From positions 2,418,001-2,482,000 of the forward strand of contig NZ_CP044222.1 in the NCBI RefSeq assembly GCF_008727795.1: DNA of 64,000 bases, written 5' to 3'. Each line of letters opens with the position of its first letter. Within the stretch, counting starts at the first letter, position 1. Positions 27,398 to 37,213 of the stretch are shown piece by piece. Position numbers and translations under genes: made by a program. This DNA is from Nitrincola iocasae (GTDB lineage: Bacteria; Pseudomonadota; Gammaproteobacteria; Pseudomonadales; Balneatricaceae). The notes beneath the pieces are model-generated. The model worked only from the letters and a program-made list of their open reading frames with translations. It searched no databases and was not told the DNA's origin.

Positions 27398-28314
27398 GCA
27401 GCATCCGGTTTTAACACCAGTACATCACAGGGTACGACATCCAGTACCCTTTCCACACTACTACCCAGCAACAGCCGATCCAACATGCCTCTGGCAAGCG
27501 AGCCCATCACCACCAGATTCATGCCCTGATCGCGAACAAATTCGGGCAGTTTCTGGTGGATCTCACCTTCAATAACATGCAAGAGTGACAGATCAAAATC
27601 CGGATCAAAGTCTTGCACTACCTGGACTAACCGGTTTTCATGCTCTTCTTTAATGCGCGCTTGCATGGATTCAAAATCACCAATGACACTGTCATCAAAA
27701 ATAGCCGATTGAGGGACCGATGCATAGGTATGTAGAATATGCAATTCAGCCCCCAAGCTTTCCGCTAGCAAACGCGCCTGCTCCAGAATTTCATGGTCCA
27801 TAGAAGCCGCTTTGTCATGTAGATGAAAGGGATCTATCGCCGCCACCAAACGCATACGATCCGGCCAAGGCCGTTCTTTACACAACAACAGCGGCACTTT
27901 GACTTCACGCAGCAATTCCCAGTCCTGCGGTACCAGTATGCGGTGCAACAGGTGCGGATGCTCAGCAACCTCATGTAATAGCAAATCAGGCTGGTAACGT
28001 TTTACTTTAGTCAAAACACCATCGGAAATATCTCTGGCCCAGGCGACATCTGTGGTAATGCCAGGTTGTAAACGCCGAAAAGAAGCCGCGATACGATCAA
28101 GCTCCTCTTCCAACAACCGTAATTGCTGGTGTTGAAGGTTCTCAAGTAGAGTCGGCCCCACCATATTCATACTGCTGGGATAAGACTGATAGCCACATTT
28201 GAACAGTTCGATACCCGCACCCGTTGACTGACCGATGCGTACGGCTTTCTCCAACAGACCCTCGGTATTCTCGTCAGTGGTAAGATTAACCAATAGCTTT
28301 GAAATTTTAGTCAT
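27394..28314 (-). CDS. Tandem universal stress protein (UspE-like)
   Basis: A 306-residue protein of two Usp domains in a row, like E. coli UspE (316). The first (about 1-145) lacks a clear nucleotide-binding loop. The second ends with VMGSLARGMLDRLLLGSSVERVLDVVPCDVLVLKP, the G-2x-G-9x-G-S ATP-binding pattern. UspE-type proteins aid survival of DNA damage and stationary phase. AAGGAG precedes the ATG. It converges on xthA with a four-bp overlap. Confidence 0.88.
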   Translation of the reverse strand: MTKISKLLVNLTTDENTEGLLEKAVRIGQSTGAGIELFKCGYQSYPSSMNMVGPTLLENLQHQQLRLLEEELDRIAASFRRLQPGITTDVAWARDISDGVLTKVKRYQPDLLLHEVAEHPHLLHRILVPQDWELLREVKVPLLLCKERPWPDRMRLVAAIDPFHLHDKAASMDHEILEQARLLAESLGAELHILHTYASVPQSAIFDDSVIGDFESMQARIKEEHENRLVQVVQDFDPDFDLSLLHVIEGEIHQKLPEFVRDQGMNLVVMGSLARGMLDRLLLGSSVERVLDVVPCDVLVLKPDAA

Positions 28315-28384
28315 GATGCCACTCCTTGCTGCACTTATTTATCTTAATTTTAGCTGAGTTTCAGCGCACTATTGCTGACCAGGC

Positions 28385-29011
28385 TCAGCAAAATGGCCAG
28401 AGACACAAGCCTGTGGGCAAACGACAACCCGGTAACTGGCTTTCATACAACTGCGCCCGGCTTTGAACTTGGCGGGCTACATTGATCAGCCAGGGCTTGG
28501 CATTGTAGCTGGCGTTTTTAAAACCTGTATGGCCTTCATGATAATTAAGATAAAGATTGTATGTATCACGTAATGCGACACCATTACGCTGAAATGAGAC
28601 ACGATTATACCAACCGATAAAATCCAGTGTGTCTTCGATGCTGCTACGCCGAGCCAATCGATTGCCTGTGGCTCGCTGGTAATCACTCCAGGTGCCATCC
28701 TGTGCTTGTGCATAACCATAGGCTGATGATTTTCTGGGCATCGGAATCAAACCAAACAGATAAGGTCTGGGAGGCCTGGCATTATGTTGAAACGCAGATT
28801 CCTGGCGTACAAATGCAATCTGGGTTGATACTGACGTGCCCCAGCGGGATTCGGATTTTTTAGCCGCATGATACCAGGAAGGATCATGTGAAATAATGTC
28901 ACAGATATTATCCTGTGCCCTGGCTGGCGGCGGTGATGAAGCACAACCGGATACCAGAACCAACAGCAGAAGTGCGACTATAACCAACTGTATTTGAGGA
29001 AGTTTATTCAT
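28385..29011 (-). CDS. SLT-domain lipoprotein transglycosylase
   Basis: A 208-residue predicted lipoprotein: MNKLPQIQLV start, hydrophobic stretch, lipobox LVSGC, then a lysozyme-like SLT domain. RQESAF holds the likely catalytic Glu, and SSAYGYAQAQDGTW and LNYHEGHTGF resemble the following substrate-site motifs of membrane-bound lytic transglycosylases. An in-frame start at 29074 would fall inside the terminator hairpin of the upstream gene and spoil the signal peptide, so the ATG at 29011 is preferred even though its Shine-Dalgarno is weak. The C terminus is Cys-rich (PGCRLPTGLCLWPFC). Confidence 0.8.
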   Translation of the reverse strand: MNKLPQIQLVIVALLLLVLVSGCASSPPPARAQDNICDIISHDPSWYHAAKKSESRWGTSVSTQIAFVRQESAFQHNARPPRPYLFGLIPMPRKSSAYGYAQAQDGTWSDYQRATGNRLARRSSIEDTLDFIGWYNRVSFQRNGVALRDTYNLYLNYHEGHTGFKNASYNAKPWLINVARQVQSRAQLYESQLPGCRLPTGLCLWPFC

Positions 29012-29055
29012 ACCAAGAATATAACCTATTGCCAGCTGATTCGCACCCCTCATAG

Positions 29056-29092
29056 ATAAAAGCCGCACTGGCAAGCTCAGTGCGGCTTTTAT
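29056..29092 (-). terminator. Hairpin terminator after the permease gene
   Basis: Perfect 15-bp stem ATAAAAGCCGCACTG/CAGTGCGGCTTTTAT with a seven-base loop, lying just 3' of the minus-strand permease gene. The A-rich start and T-rich end of the stem would let it work on both strands. Confidence 0.88.
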
Positions 29093-29108
29093 GAGTTTAT
29101 CTCAGCCG

Positions 29109-30527
29109 TTAGTGTGGTTGCTGACCCTCGGCAACAACCAGAGGATCGGGCTCCTCTTCAATATGAATCGGTTCCTCCGGCTCCTCCCCGGCGTGCTCTT
29201 TCAAGGACTGCTTGCTACGCAGCTCAATCAATAACCATAGTACAAAACCTATCCCAAGCCCCCAGGCCGCACCATGAGTTGCCAGAACCACGCCCATAAT
29301 GCCAGCCACACCCATAGAGGTGGCATTATCTATCTGCTCAACAGCAACAGCAATACACAGGTAGCCGGTTATCAGCAAGGTAATAGACAAGGCGATCGGT
29401 AATACCGGACGGAAGAGTGTGACCAGCGGCAAAAGAAACAGTGCAATGAAGCCCACAATCCAGAAAACACCCGCACCCGAATAAATCGTATCCATAGCTC
29501 CACGACCATAGCGATAGCGCTCAGCAATTGTCGCCATTACACCGGTAAACAATGGACCAGCAAGCCCTGGGTAAGGTGCAAAAAAGGAGTGCATCAGGTT
29601 ACGGATACCGGTGACCAGATGAACACGGTCAACGTTAACTTCAATTTTTTCATCCGGACGCAGGTGATCGACACGCTTAAGCAGGCTCTGCCCGACAATA
29701 ATATCACCGAAGGCAATAATATAGGCAATAATCGCCGTGGGTATAGCGGCCAGAATCAGTGACATAGATGGAAAGCCTATAGTAAACGGCAGGTAGTTCC
29801 AGATCTGACCAAATGCCGGCAATTCAACTCCCCACTCTACTGCCGGAAGCGGATACTCGGACACAGTCCAACCTATCACCATGGTAATCAGCATACCCGG
29901 TACCATACCGTAACCGGCAATAATTTTGGCCCAGCGATGCTTCTCCACCCAGTCACGAAACGACAAAGAAAAAAGTACATACACGGTAATCAAGCCACCG
30001 ATACCGAGTGAAATAGGCGTATTATACAAACGGCCACCTTCACTGATTTCACCACTAATCGCTGCAATACCCGCACCCAGCAAAATCCCGGCCTTGATGG
30101 AGTTGGGAATGTTATTAACCAGCTTGGAGCCCAACCGCGTTATTCCCATAAACAGGAAGATAAAGGTTACCACTAACTGAAGCGCAACCAGCGCCCTGAT
30201 GGCATCTGGACCCGGCTCAAAACCACCGATAAACAGCAGCACCACCGGTATCGCCGGTGTAATCCACCCAGGTACAAAAGGCACCCCCAACAGGTTGGGG
30301 AGCATAAAGCCGATACCACAAATCACTACATACGCTAAAGCAACGTCATAAGGCAGGCCAAGATAGCGCTCAAGCAGGGGGATCATCCCCATAGCGACCA
30401 CAAACATGACCAAAGCCTGGATCGTTTCCGCCACTTCCCAGCGATAATGAATAAACGGCAACCGAATCTTAAACGGGCCGGCAGGCCAGTAAGGGTGTTC
30501 CTCACCATGCTTACGCTGATATAACAT
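29109..30527 (-). CDS. Polytopic permease, possibly NCS2/SLC23-SLC26-like
   Basis: A 472-residue membrane protein with about 12-14 hydrophobic segments. Motifs such as GILLGAGIAAISGEI, FGDIIVGQSLLKR and the repeated small-residue helices recall the UraA/SLC26 fold of xanthine/uracil and anion permeases, but the classical NCS2 signature is not clear to me. The N terminus is unusual (Trp/Pro/His-rich before helix 1) and the C terminus is a long acidic tail (EEPEEPIHIEEEPDP). A GAGAGAG site precedes the ATG. Substrate unknown. Confidence 0.6.
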   Translation of the reverse strand: MLYQRKHGEEHPYWPAGPFKIRLPFIHYRWEVAETIQALVMFVVAMGMIPLLERYLGLPYDVALAYVVICGIGFMLPNLLGVPFVPGWITPAIPVVLLFIGGFEPGPDAIRALVALQLVVTFIFLFMGITRLGSKLVNNIPNSIKAGILLGAGIAAISGEISEGGRLYNTPISLGIGGLITVYVLFSLSFRDWVEKHRWAKIIAGYGMVPGMLITMVIGWTVSEYPLPAVEWGVELPAFGQIWNYLPFTIGFPSMSLILAAIPTAIIAYIIAFGDIIVGQSLLKRVDHLRPDEKIEVNVDRVHLVTGIRNLMHSFFAPYPGLAGPLFTGVMATIAERYRYGRGAMDTIYSGAGVFWIVGFIALFLLPLVTLFRPVLPIALSITLLITGYLCIAVAVEQIDNATSMGVAGIMGVVLATHGAAWGLGIGFVLWLLIELRSKQSLKEHAGEEPEEPIHIEEEPDPLVVAEGQQPH

Positions 30528-30643
30528 AATGCTCTCTCTGTTTTATGCCTTAAAATACGGATTGAAGTGCGAATCCAGCGCACTTCACGGGGAGTCGTAA
30601 AGGTATACCCTTATAGAGAGAGAAGTCGATACACAAGGGAACG

Positions 30644-30670
30644 ACTTTAGTCTTGATTAACAACTAAAGT
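30644..30670. promoter_or_regulatory. Inverted repeat in the permease-tetR divergent region
   Basis: ACTTTAGT and ACTAAAGT form a perfect eight-bp inverted repeat with an 11-base spacer between the divergent permease and acrR-like genes. It could be an operator for either gene. I see no good -35/-10 pair to anchor it. Confidence 0.4.
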
Positions 30671-30794
30671 ATTAGGGATATTACCCATAGTGCTCAATAA
30701 AACACATAATATCTAAATAAACGCTTTAACATGAAAAACTAGCGGGGTCAGGTTACAATAATGCACTTTCCTTTCTGCTTTTATTGGAGACTCA

Positions 30795-31418
30795 ATGGCC
30801 CGACGTACCAAAGCCGAAGCTGCTGCCACACGTGAAAAATTACTGGATGCTGCCGAAAATGTCTTTCTTGCCCGAGGTGTAGCTAATGCAACACTGGAAC
30901 AGATTGCTAAAGAGGCTGGGTTAACACGTGGAGCAGTCTATTGGCACTTTAAGAATAAGGCCGAGGTTTTCCGTGCAATGCTGGACCGGGTACGTTTACC
31001 CTTCGAAGAGTTCATTGAAGAACTTGATGAACCTGACCGGAAAGAGAACCCTGCACGAGCGATACGACTGGCCTGCATAGAAGGCCTGAGACGACTGGAA
31101 CAACCGCGCTACCATCGAGTACACAGCATTCTGGTCTATCACAGTGGGGGATTGGCTGAGTTGGACTCGCTGGCCATGCAAAAAGAGATCACCAATGAAG
31201 CTTTCGACATGCTGACCACCTACTTTAATGCTGTAGATCAGCAGGGGCAGCTACGGGCAGATATGTCTCCGCAAACCGCTGCCCGTATGCTGCAGTCCAT
31301 GCTGAGTGGTATCTTTCACGACTGGCTCCGATACCCGCAAGATTACTCGATTCAAGAGCGCGGCATGGAAATGGTGGACACATTACTGCGTTTAATCTGT
31401 ACAGTAAAGGTGTCCTGA
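30795..31418 (+). CDS. acrR: TetR family repressor, AcrR/TtgR-like
   Basis: A 207-residue TetR-family protein. The N-terminal helix-turn-helix is ATLEQIAKEAGLTRGAVYWHFKNKAEVF, close to AcrR/TtgR, and the C-terminal ligand domain (about 85-200) has the AcrR-type pattern. Such repressors control RND pump operons and release DNA on binding drugs. Here the gene is not next to the pump promoter but converges on the 3' end of the pump operon. The pump promoter at 37.2 kb contains an AcrR-like operator, supporting the link. GGAG precedes the ATG. Confidence 0.85.
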   Translation: MARRTKAEAAATREKLLDAAENVFLARGVANATLEQIAKEAGLTRGAVYWHFKNKAEVFRAMLDRVRLPFEEFIEELDEPDRKENPARAIRLACIEGLRRLEQPRYHRVHSILVYHSGGLAELDSLAMQKEITNEAFDMLTTYFNAVDQQGQLRADMSPQTAARMLQSMLSGIFHDWLRYPQDYSIQERGMEMVDTLLRLICTVKVS

Positions 31419-31427
31419 GTCGAAGGG

Positions 31428-32837
31428 TCAGCCTTCCCAACCACCCCCCAAGGTTTTGAATAACGTCGCACTGGCAATCAGCTCATTGCGGATAGCTTCT
31501 GAATGCGCCTGCTGCACCGACATCAATACTCGCTGCGCATCCAGTACTTCAATGAATCCAATCAACCCCTCACGATATCGTATTTCAGCCAGTTGCAGGG
31601 TTCGCTGATAAGCTTCTTCTTGAAGCCTGATAGCTGTCGTTCGCTCAGCACTGGTCTGATAAATTACCAGCGCATCTCGCACTTCATTGAAAGCCAATTG
31701 TACGCTGGATAAATACTGAATTTCAGCCTGTTCCGCCTGAGCTTCAGCGGATGCCACTAGCGAACGGTTCCGACCAAAATCAATCAACGGCCCAACCAGA
31801 CCTGCCGAAAGGCCCCAACCAGCTGCACCACTAGTGAACAGATCTGCAGCATCCAAACTGCTACTACTCAGTAATGCAGAAAGATTAAAACGAGGGAAGC
31901 GATTGGCTTCGGCCACACCTATGGAGGCATTGGCTGCCATCAGTACCGCTTCAACTGCCCGGATATCCGGACGACGCTGCAACAATTCAGCAGGCATCAG
32001 TGCAGGCACCACCTTTGGTAACCTTATCGCCTCCAAATGGGTATCACCATAGCTGAGGGTATCCATCAATTCTGCAGGTGACATACCAGTTAACACGGCA
32101 AGAGCTCCCTCAAGCACGCGAATTCGTTCACGCTGCACAGGGTATTGTGCTCGCGCAGACTGAAGCTCAGACTCAGCCTGACGTAACGACAGTTCATCAC
32201 TCTGTCCGGCCTGATAGCGTAACTGCTCCAACCTAAGCGTTTCCTCACGTGACTCAATGGTAGCCTCGGTAATACGACGCTGATTTTCAGCATTACGAAG
32301 ATCAAAATAGGTAGCCACCAGATCTGCAATCACATTCAACTCCAACGCATGATGCACGAAGTGGCTCTGCTCCAGTAATGCCTGTGCTGCTTCTTGCTCA
32401 CGCGCCAGACGCCCCCAGAGATCAAGCTCGTAATTCAGCATACCTGTCACTGCAAACTGGTTATTAAGTGTTGACCGATCAGCTGTAGTCATATCTGACG
32501 CTTGGTGCTCGCGTGCTGCATCGGCCTGAGTACTAATGGACGGGAGCTTATCAGCCTGAGTGAACCCCAGGCGAGCGCGTGCTTCGCGAATGCGTGCCAG
32601 TTGCAAGCGCAAGTCGAGATTATCTTCCAGCGCCAAAACCACCAGACGATTCAGATTTGGATCCTGATATTTCTGCCACCAATCCTGCCACTCCTCATGC
32701 TGCATGCGTGAATCTGCCTCAGATACAGACCACTGCTCTGGCAGGTTAGTTGCCGGACGCTGATATTCCGGTCCCAGCGCACAACCAGTCAAGATCAGCA
32801 CCAAACCCAATAGAGGTAAACGCACGAGGTTACTCAC
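31428..32837 (-). CDS. RND outer-membrane channel lipoprotein (OprM/NodT family)
   Basis: Trimeric outer-membrane and periplasmic exit duct of the RND pump. The 469-residue protein has a signal peptide with lipobox LILTGC, then GPEYQRPATNLP, the classic start of mature NodT-family factors. Two long helical repeats follow (IREARARLGFTQADKLPS in the first, VLMAANASIGVAEANRFPRFNL in the second). It is the last gene of acrA-acrB-oprM and overlaps acrB by eight bp. Confidence 0.93.
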   Translation of the reverse strand: MSNLVRLPLLGLVLILTGCALGPEYQRPATNLPEQWSVSEADSRMQHEEWQDWWQKYQDPNLNRLVVLALEDNLDLRLQLARIREARARLGFTQADKLPSISTQADAAREHQASDMTTADRSTLNNQFAVTGMLNYELDLWGRLAREQEAAQALLEQSHFVHHALELNVIADLVATYFDLRNAENQRRITEATIESREETLRLEQLRYQAGQSDELSLRQAESELQSARAQYPVQRERIRVLEGALAVLTGMSPAELMDTLSYGDTHLEAIRLPKVVPALMPAELLQRRPDIRAVEAVLMAANASIGVAEANRFPRFNLSALLSSSSLDAADLFTSGAAGWGLSAGLVGPLIDFGRNRSLVASAEAQAEQAEIQYLSSVQLAFNEVRDALVIYQTSAERTTAIRLQEEAYQRTLQLAEIRYREGLIGFIEVLDAQRVLMSVQQAHSEAIRNELIASATLFKTLGGGWEG

Positions 32838-35800
32838 CCATCACCTCCTTGGACGGCTCAACCATATGACGCGAACGTCGCCGACTGGCAAAATCTTCTA
32901 CCAGTTTATAGGCCAAGGGGACAAATATTAGTGCCAGTGAACTGGCCATTAGCATCCCGCCAACCACTACGGTACCGATCTCCTGACGGCTTACCGCACT
33001 AGCACCACTGGCAAAGACCAATGGCAAGTTACCCACGATAAAAGTTAGAGCCGTCATTAAAATCGCTCTAAAGCGCTGTTGGGCAGCAGCCATTGCAGCA
33101 TCAGTTGAGTTCATACCTTCACGGCGATTCTGAACAGCAAACTCAACAATTAGAATAGCGTTTTTCGCTGCCAGACCAATCAAAACCAGCAACCCGACCT
33201 GAAAGTAGATATCGTTGGGGAAACCTTTCATCAGTGATGCCAGTGCAGCACCAAGCACACCAAAAGGCACTGCTGTTGCTACCGCCAGCGGCAATGACCA
33301 ACGCTCATACTGAGCAGACAGGATCAGAAAGACCATCACCATTCCCATAGCAAATGCCATACCGCCAGCACCAGCCGCAACATCTAACTGGTAGGCTTCA
33401 CCAATCCAGCCAATCAGTAGATTATTATCATCCAACACATCAGCGGCAGCGGCTTCCATTGCTGCTTTGGCCTGTCCGGTGGTATAGCCTGGAGCAGCAT
33501 CAGCTAGGAACTTCGCTGCCGAATAGACATTAAACCGATTTAGAATATCAGCCCCGGTCTGGCGCTCCAGCGTAACCAGAGAGCTAAGCGGGATCAGCTC
33601 ACCCTGATCGGAACGAACAAACACTTTGTTCAGATCTTCCGGCTGACTGCGAAACTCCGCTTCGGACTGTAAGTTAACCCGCCAGATACGCCCAGACAGT
33701 GTAAAGTCGTTTATATATAACGATCCAAACGTGCTCTGCATTGTCTCAAAGATTGAATTAATCGGCACACCAGCCGCTTTAGCTTTTTCCCGGTCTACTT
33801 CTGCCGAATAACGCGGAACCCGGGTATCAAGCGTGGTACGTGCATTAACTAACTCAGGACGTTCATTCGCAGCTGTCATCAGTCGACGCACATGAGCTTC
33901 CACTTCATCAGTGGTGGCATCACCACGGACTTGAAGATAACCCTCAACACCGCCTGTCAATGACATTCCCATGATAGAGGGCGGTGTAAAAGCCACTACC
34001 ACACCCTCCGGAATCTGCGCACCCACCTCCATAATCCGACCAGCAAGAGACAGCGCATCCTGCCCTTCGCCGGTACGTTCTTTCCAATCTGTCAGGTTGG
34101 CAAAACCTACACCGGCACTAGTACGCAAGGAACCGGAGATGATGTCAAATCCGGAAATCGCAGTGAATGCCTGCAACTCATCCAGTTCCCGCAGGACGAC
34201 AGATAACTGGTCACGCACTTCTGATGTACGCGATAGGGCTGATACCGGTGGCAACTGGAATACCACCATAGCAACACCTTGATCTTCTTGAGGTACAAGG
34301 CCAGATGGCAAACGAGCCATCAGACTTACTGCCAGCACAATAACACCTGTAAACAGTAAAACACCTATCAGCGCATGACGTAACAATTTTGAAACCAGCC
34401 AGGAAAAGCCAGCCGTTAACTGGTCAAACGCCGTATTGAACCACTGAAAAGGCTTAGCTACCCGATGCGACTGTTTATCCAACAACAATGCACACATGGC
34501 GGGGGTCAAGGTCAGTGCTACCACACCGGACACCACAACAGAAACGGCTATCGTAACGGCAAACTGTCGATAGAGCTCGCCACTGAGTCCGCCCAGAAAT
34601 GCCACAGGAGCAAATACGGCAACCAATACTAGTGTCGATGAGATCACAGCACCCGATACTTGCTTCATGGTTTCAATCGTTGCTTCACGAGCAGGTATAC
34701 CCTTTTCCTGGATCAGACGATCAACGTTTTCCAACACGATAATGGCATTATCCACAACAATACCGATTGCCAGTACCAGTCCAAACAGAGTCAGCATATT
34801 GATGGAGAAGCCCATCAACAGCATACCGGTCAGGGTACCAATCAGTGATACGGGTATAGCAACCACCGGAATCAGCGTAGCTCGCAAATGCTGAAGAAAC
34901 AGGAAGGTCACCAGTACCACCAAGAGCACCGCCATCAGCAGGGTGACGAACACCTCGTTAATAGAAATGTCAATAAACTCAGTAGTGTCATAGGCAATCG
35001 TGTACTCCACGCCGGAAGGGAAGCGCTGGGATATATCATCCATCACCGCAATCACTGCCTGCCCGGTTTGCAGCGCGTTCGCTCCAGGTTGCAGATAGAT
35101 CCCCAAAGGTACGGCAGCTTGGCCATTATATGTAGCAGATGAGGCATAGCTCTGCGATCCTAGCTCGGCACGCGCAACATCACCCAAACGCAAAGTACTG
35201 CCATCTACCTCGGAACGCAGAATGATTCGTTCAAACTCTTCCGGCTCAGACATCTGACCACGGGTGGTTACAGTAAAAGTAAACGCTTGTTCGTCGGGTA
35301 CAGGCTCTGCGCCTAGACTACCGGCAGCAAACTGTGCGTTTTGTTCACGAATAGCAGCAGCCACATCTGAAGGCGTCAGTTCATATTGTGCTAACTTATC
35401 TGGGCTGAGCCAGATACGCATAGAATAATCCTCGACAGCAAATAACGAGGCATCACCAACACCTGGTACTCGCACTAATTCATCAAGGATATTCAGCAAC
35501 GCATAATTGGATAAAAACAGGGTACTCTGACTTCCATCCGGTGAAAACAGTACCGGCACCATCAGCAGGTTAGTGGAGCGCGCTTCGACACTGACCCCTT
35601 GATCTCGTACCTGTTGCGGCAGACGCGGGGAAGCAGCCTGGACCCGGTTATTCACATTAATAGCCGCCTGATCAGGATCAGTGCCCATAGTGAATGAAAT
35701 AGTAATTTGAAGACTACCGGAATCGGTAGAGCTGGATTCCATATAGAGCATATTATCAACACCGTTGATCTCCTGCTCCAAAGGTGCTGCTACAGCTTCA

Positions 35801-35973
35801 ACCAGTACCTCGGCACTGGCACCCGGGTAGTTTGCTGTCACAACCACCTGTGGCGGCACCACATCAGGATACTGTTCTATAGGAAGTGCTCTCAAGGAAG
35901 CAAGGCCGGCAAGCACGATAATAATCGACAGCACCGACGCAAAAATGGGTCGGTCAATGAAAAATTTCAGCAT
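32830..35973 (-). CDS. acrB: RND (HAE1) multidrug efflux transporter, AcrB-like
   Basis: Inner-membrane proton/drug antiporter, 1047 residues (AcrB 1049). Features: FFIDRPIFASVLSIIIVLAG at helix 1, two large periplasmic loops, and the proton-relay helix 4 motif GLVLAIGIVVDNAIIVLENV with its Asp. The second half repeats the pattern (GLAAKNAILIVEFA). YPDVVPPQVVVTANYPGASAE marks the porter domain. Shares its start base with the acrA stop, so the operon is tightly coupled. Likely exports hydrophobic drugs; substrates unknown. Confidence 0.95.
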   Translation of the reverse strand: MLKFFIDRPIFASVLSIIIVLAGLASLRALPIEQYPDVVPPQVVVTANYPGASAEVLVEAVAAPLEQEINGVDNMLYMESSSTDSGSLQITISFTMGTDPDQAAINVNNRVQAASPRLPQQVRDQGVSVEARSTNLLMVPVLFSPDGSQSTLFLSNYALLNILDELVRVPGVGDASLFAVEDYSMRIWLSPDKLAQYELTPSDVAAAIREQNAQFAAGSLGAEPVPDEQAFTFTVTTRGQMSEPEEFERIILRSEVDGSTLRLGDVARAELGSQSYASSATYNGQAAVPLGIYLQPGANALQTGQAVIAVMDDISQRFPSGVEYTIAYDTTEFIDISINEVFVTLLMAVLLVVLVTFLFLQHLRATLIPVVAIPVSLIGTLTGMLLMGFSINMLTLFGLVLAIGIVVDNAIIVLENVDRLIQEKGIPAREATIETMKQVSGAVISSTLVLVAVFAPVAFLGGLSGELYRQFAVTIAVSVVVSGVVALTLTPAMCALLLDKQSHRVAKPFQWFNTAFDQLTAGFSWLVSKLLRHALIGVLLFTGVIVLAVSLMARLPSGLVPQEDQGVAMVVFQLPPVSALSRTSEVRDQLSVVLRELDELQAFTAISGFDIISGSLRTSAGVGFANLTDWKERTGEGQDALSLAGRIMEVGAQIPEGVVVAFTPPSIMGMSLTGGVEGYLQVRGDATTDEVEAHVRRLMTAANERPELVNARTTLDTRVPRYSAEVDREKAKAAGVPINSIFETMQSTFGSLYINDFTLSGRIWRVNLQSEAEFRSQPEDLNKVFVRSDQGELIPLSSLVTLERQTGADILNRFNVYSAAKFLADAAPGYTTGQAKAAMEAAAADVLDDNNLLIGWIGEAYQLDVAAGAGGMAFAMGMVMVFLILSAQYERWSLPLAVATAVPFGVLGAALASLMKGFPNDIYFQVGLLVLIGLAAKNAILIVEFAVQNRREGMNSTDAAMAAAQQRFRAILMTALTFIVGNLPLVFASGASAVSRQEIGTVVVGGMLMASSLALIFVPLAYKLVEDFASRRRSRHMVEPSKEVMGE

Positions 35974-37136
35974 TACACCCCCTCTCGTGAATCAGCATCA
36001 AGCACACGTACAGGGGCACCATCACCTAACATTACCTGACCACTGATCACCAACAGATCTCCAGCTTGCAAGCCTGAAAGAATGACCTGACCCTCAGCTG
36101 TCACCGGTCCCAGTTCAACAATGCGTGAGTGTGCCTGGCCGTTTTCAATAACAAACACCTGCGGCCCCTGTGGTCCCTGACCCACTGATTCCGGCGGAAT
36201 AACAAAAGCCGAACCCAGTGTTTGCATATCAACACGGACACGGACAAACTGCCCCGGTACTAACTCACCATCAGGATTAGGGAATACGGCTCGGGCAGAG
36301 ACACTACCTGTACGTGGGTCAATACTGCTATCGGTAAAGTCAATCCGGCCTACCAGTGCATAGATCTGTCCATCAGGCAGTTGCAAACGGGCTTCACGTG
36401 TTCCATTGAGTGGTTCGCCACGCATAGCTCGGCGTGCGGCTTGCTGAATCGCCGCATCGCGTTCCGGCAGAGAGAAGCGCACATGCACTGGATCCTGCTG
36501 AGTAACCTGAGTCAGCAGAGTACCCCGTTCGATGAGACTCCCTTCGGGCAAACTTTCCAGGCCGGTGATGCCCGACAAAGGTGCCTCTACCTGCGTGTAA
36601 CTCAGGTTAAGTTCAGCCGCTGCTACACCCGCTTCAGTTAGTGCCAAACGCGCCTCAGCAAGCTCTCTGGCCGACATGCTATTATCCCGATCGCGCTGAC
36701 TGACTGCATTTTGTTGGTAGAGTGCACTGATGCGCTGCCATTCACGATTAGTCTGATTCAGCTCAGCGCGCGCATTAGCTCGCTCTGCACTGGCACGCTG
36801 CAACTCTATTTCATAGATTTCAGGATCAATGCGAAATAGTGGCGTGCCCTGCTCTACAACCTGACCTTCAACATACAGGCGCTCTTCCAATACACCGGCA
36901 ACACGTGCCCGCACTTCAATTTCGCGTGAACCTTGAACACGTGCGGCATACTCTTCTGTCAGGGTCACTTCACGCAGGTTAACTGTCACTACACGCACGG
37001 GTGCCGCAGAGGGTGCACTCGACGCTTGAGCAACATCATCGTCTGCCTGACAACCCACCAAGACAAGGAGTAGTACCATACCAAGCAAGGTAGAACCCTT
37101 CGCAGACAATCGCTCACTCTTAAACCATTGCATCAC
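35973..37136 (-). CDS. acrA: RND periplasmic adaptor lipoprotein, AcrA-like
   Basis: Membrane-fusion protein linking AcrB to the outer-membrane channel. The 387-residue protein has a lipobox LVLVGC, a barrel-sandwich lipoyl half (VRGSREIEVRARVAGVLEERLY-type motif), a coiled-coil hairpin rich in Ala/Glu/Arg (about 105-165), the second lipoyl half (LSYTQVEAPLSGITG) and a beta-barrel/membrane-proximal end. The start is GTG 37136 or ATG 37133, with GGGAG upstream. First gene of the operon, behind a promoter with an AcrR-type operator. Confidence 0.93.
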   Translation of the reverse strand: MMQWFKSERLSAKGSTLLGMVLLLVLVGCQADDDVAQASSAPSAAPVRVVTVNLREVTLTEEYAARVQGSREIEVRARVAGVLEERLYVEGQVVEQGTPLFRIDPEIYEIELQRASAERANARAELNQTNREWQRISALYQQNAVSQRDRDNSMSARELAEARLALTEAGVAAAELNLSYTQVEAPLSGITGLESLPEGSLIERGTLLTQVTQQDPVHVRFSLPERDAAIQQAARRAMRGEPLNGTREARLQLPDGQIYALVGRIDFTDSSIDPRTGSVSARAVFPNPDGELVPGQFVRVRVDMQTLGSAFVIPPESVGQGPQGPQVFVIENGQAHSRIVELGPVTAEGQVILSGLQAGDLLVISGQVMLGDGAPVRVLDADSREGV

Positions 37137-37213
37137 TAACTAATTCTCCCGATTTAAACCAACCATCACCACTGCCAAGCAGAGGCAGAGCGGCCTAATT
37201 ATTCAACCGGGTT

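Noticed and set aside
30735..30760. GGGGTCAGGTTACAATAA stretch before the acrR-like gene
   Set aside because: It looked like a piece of a dispersed repeat but no second copy was found in the window.
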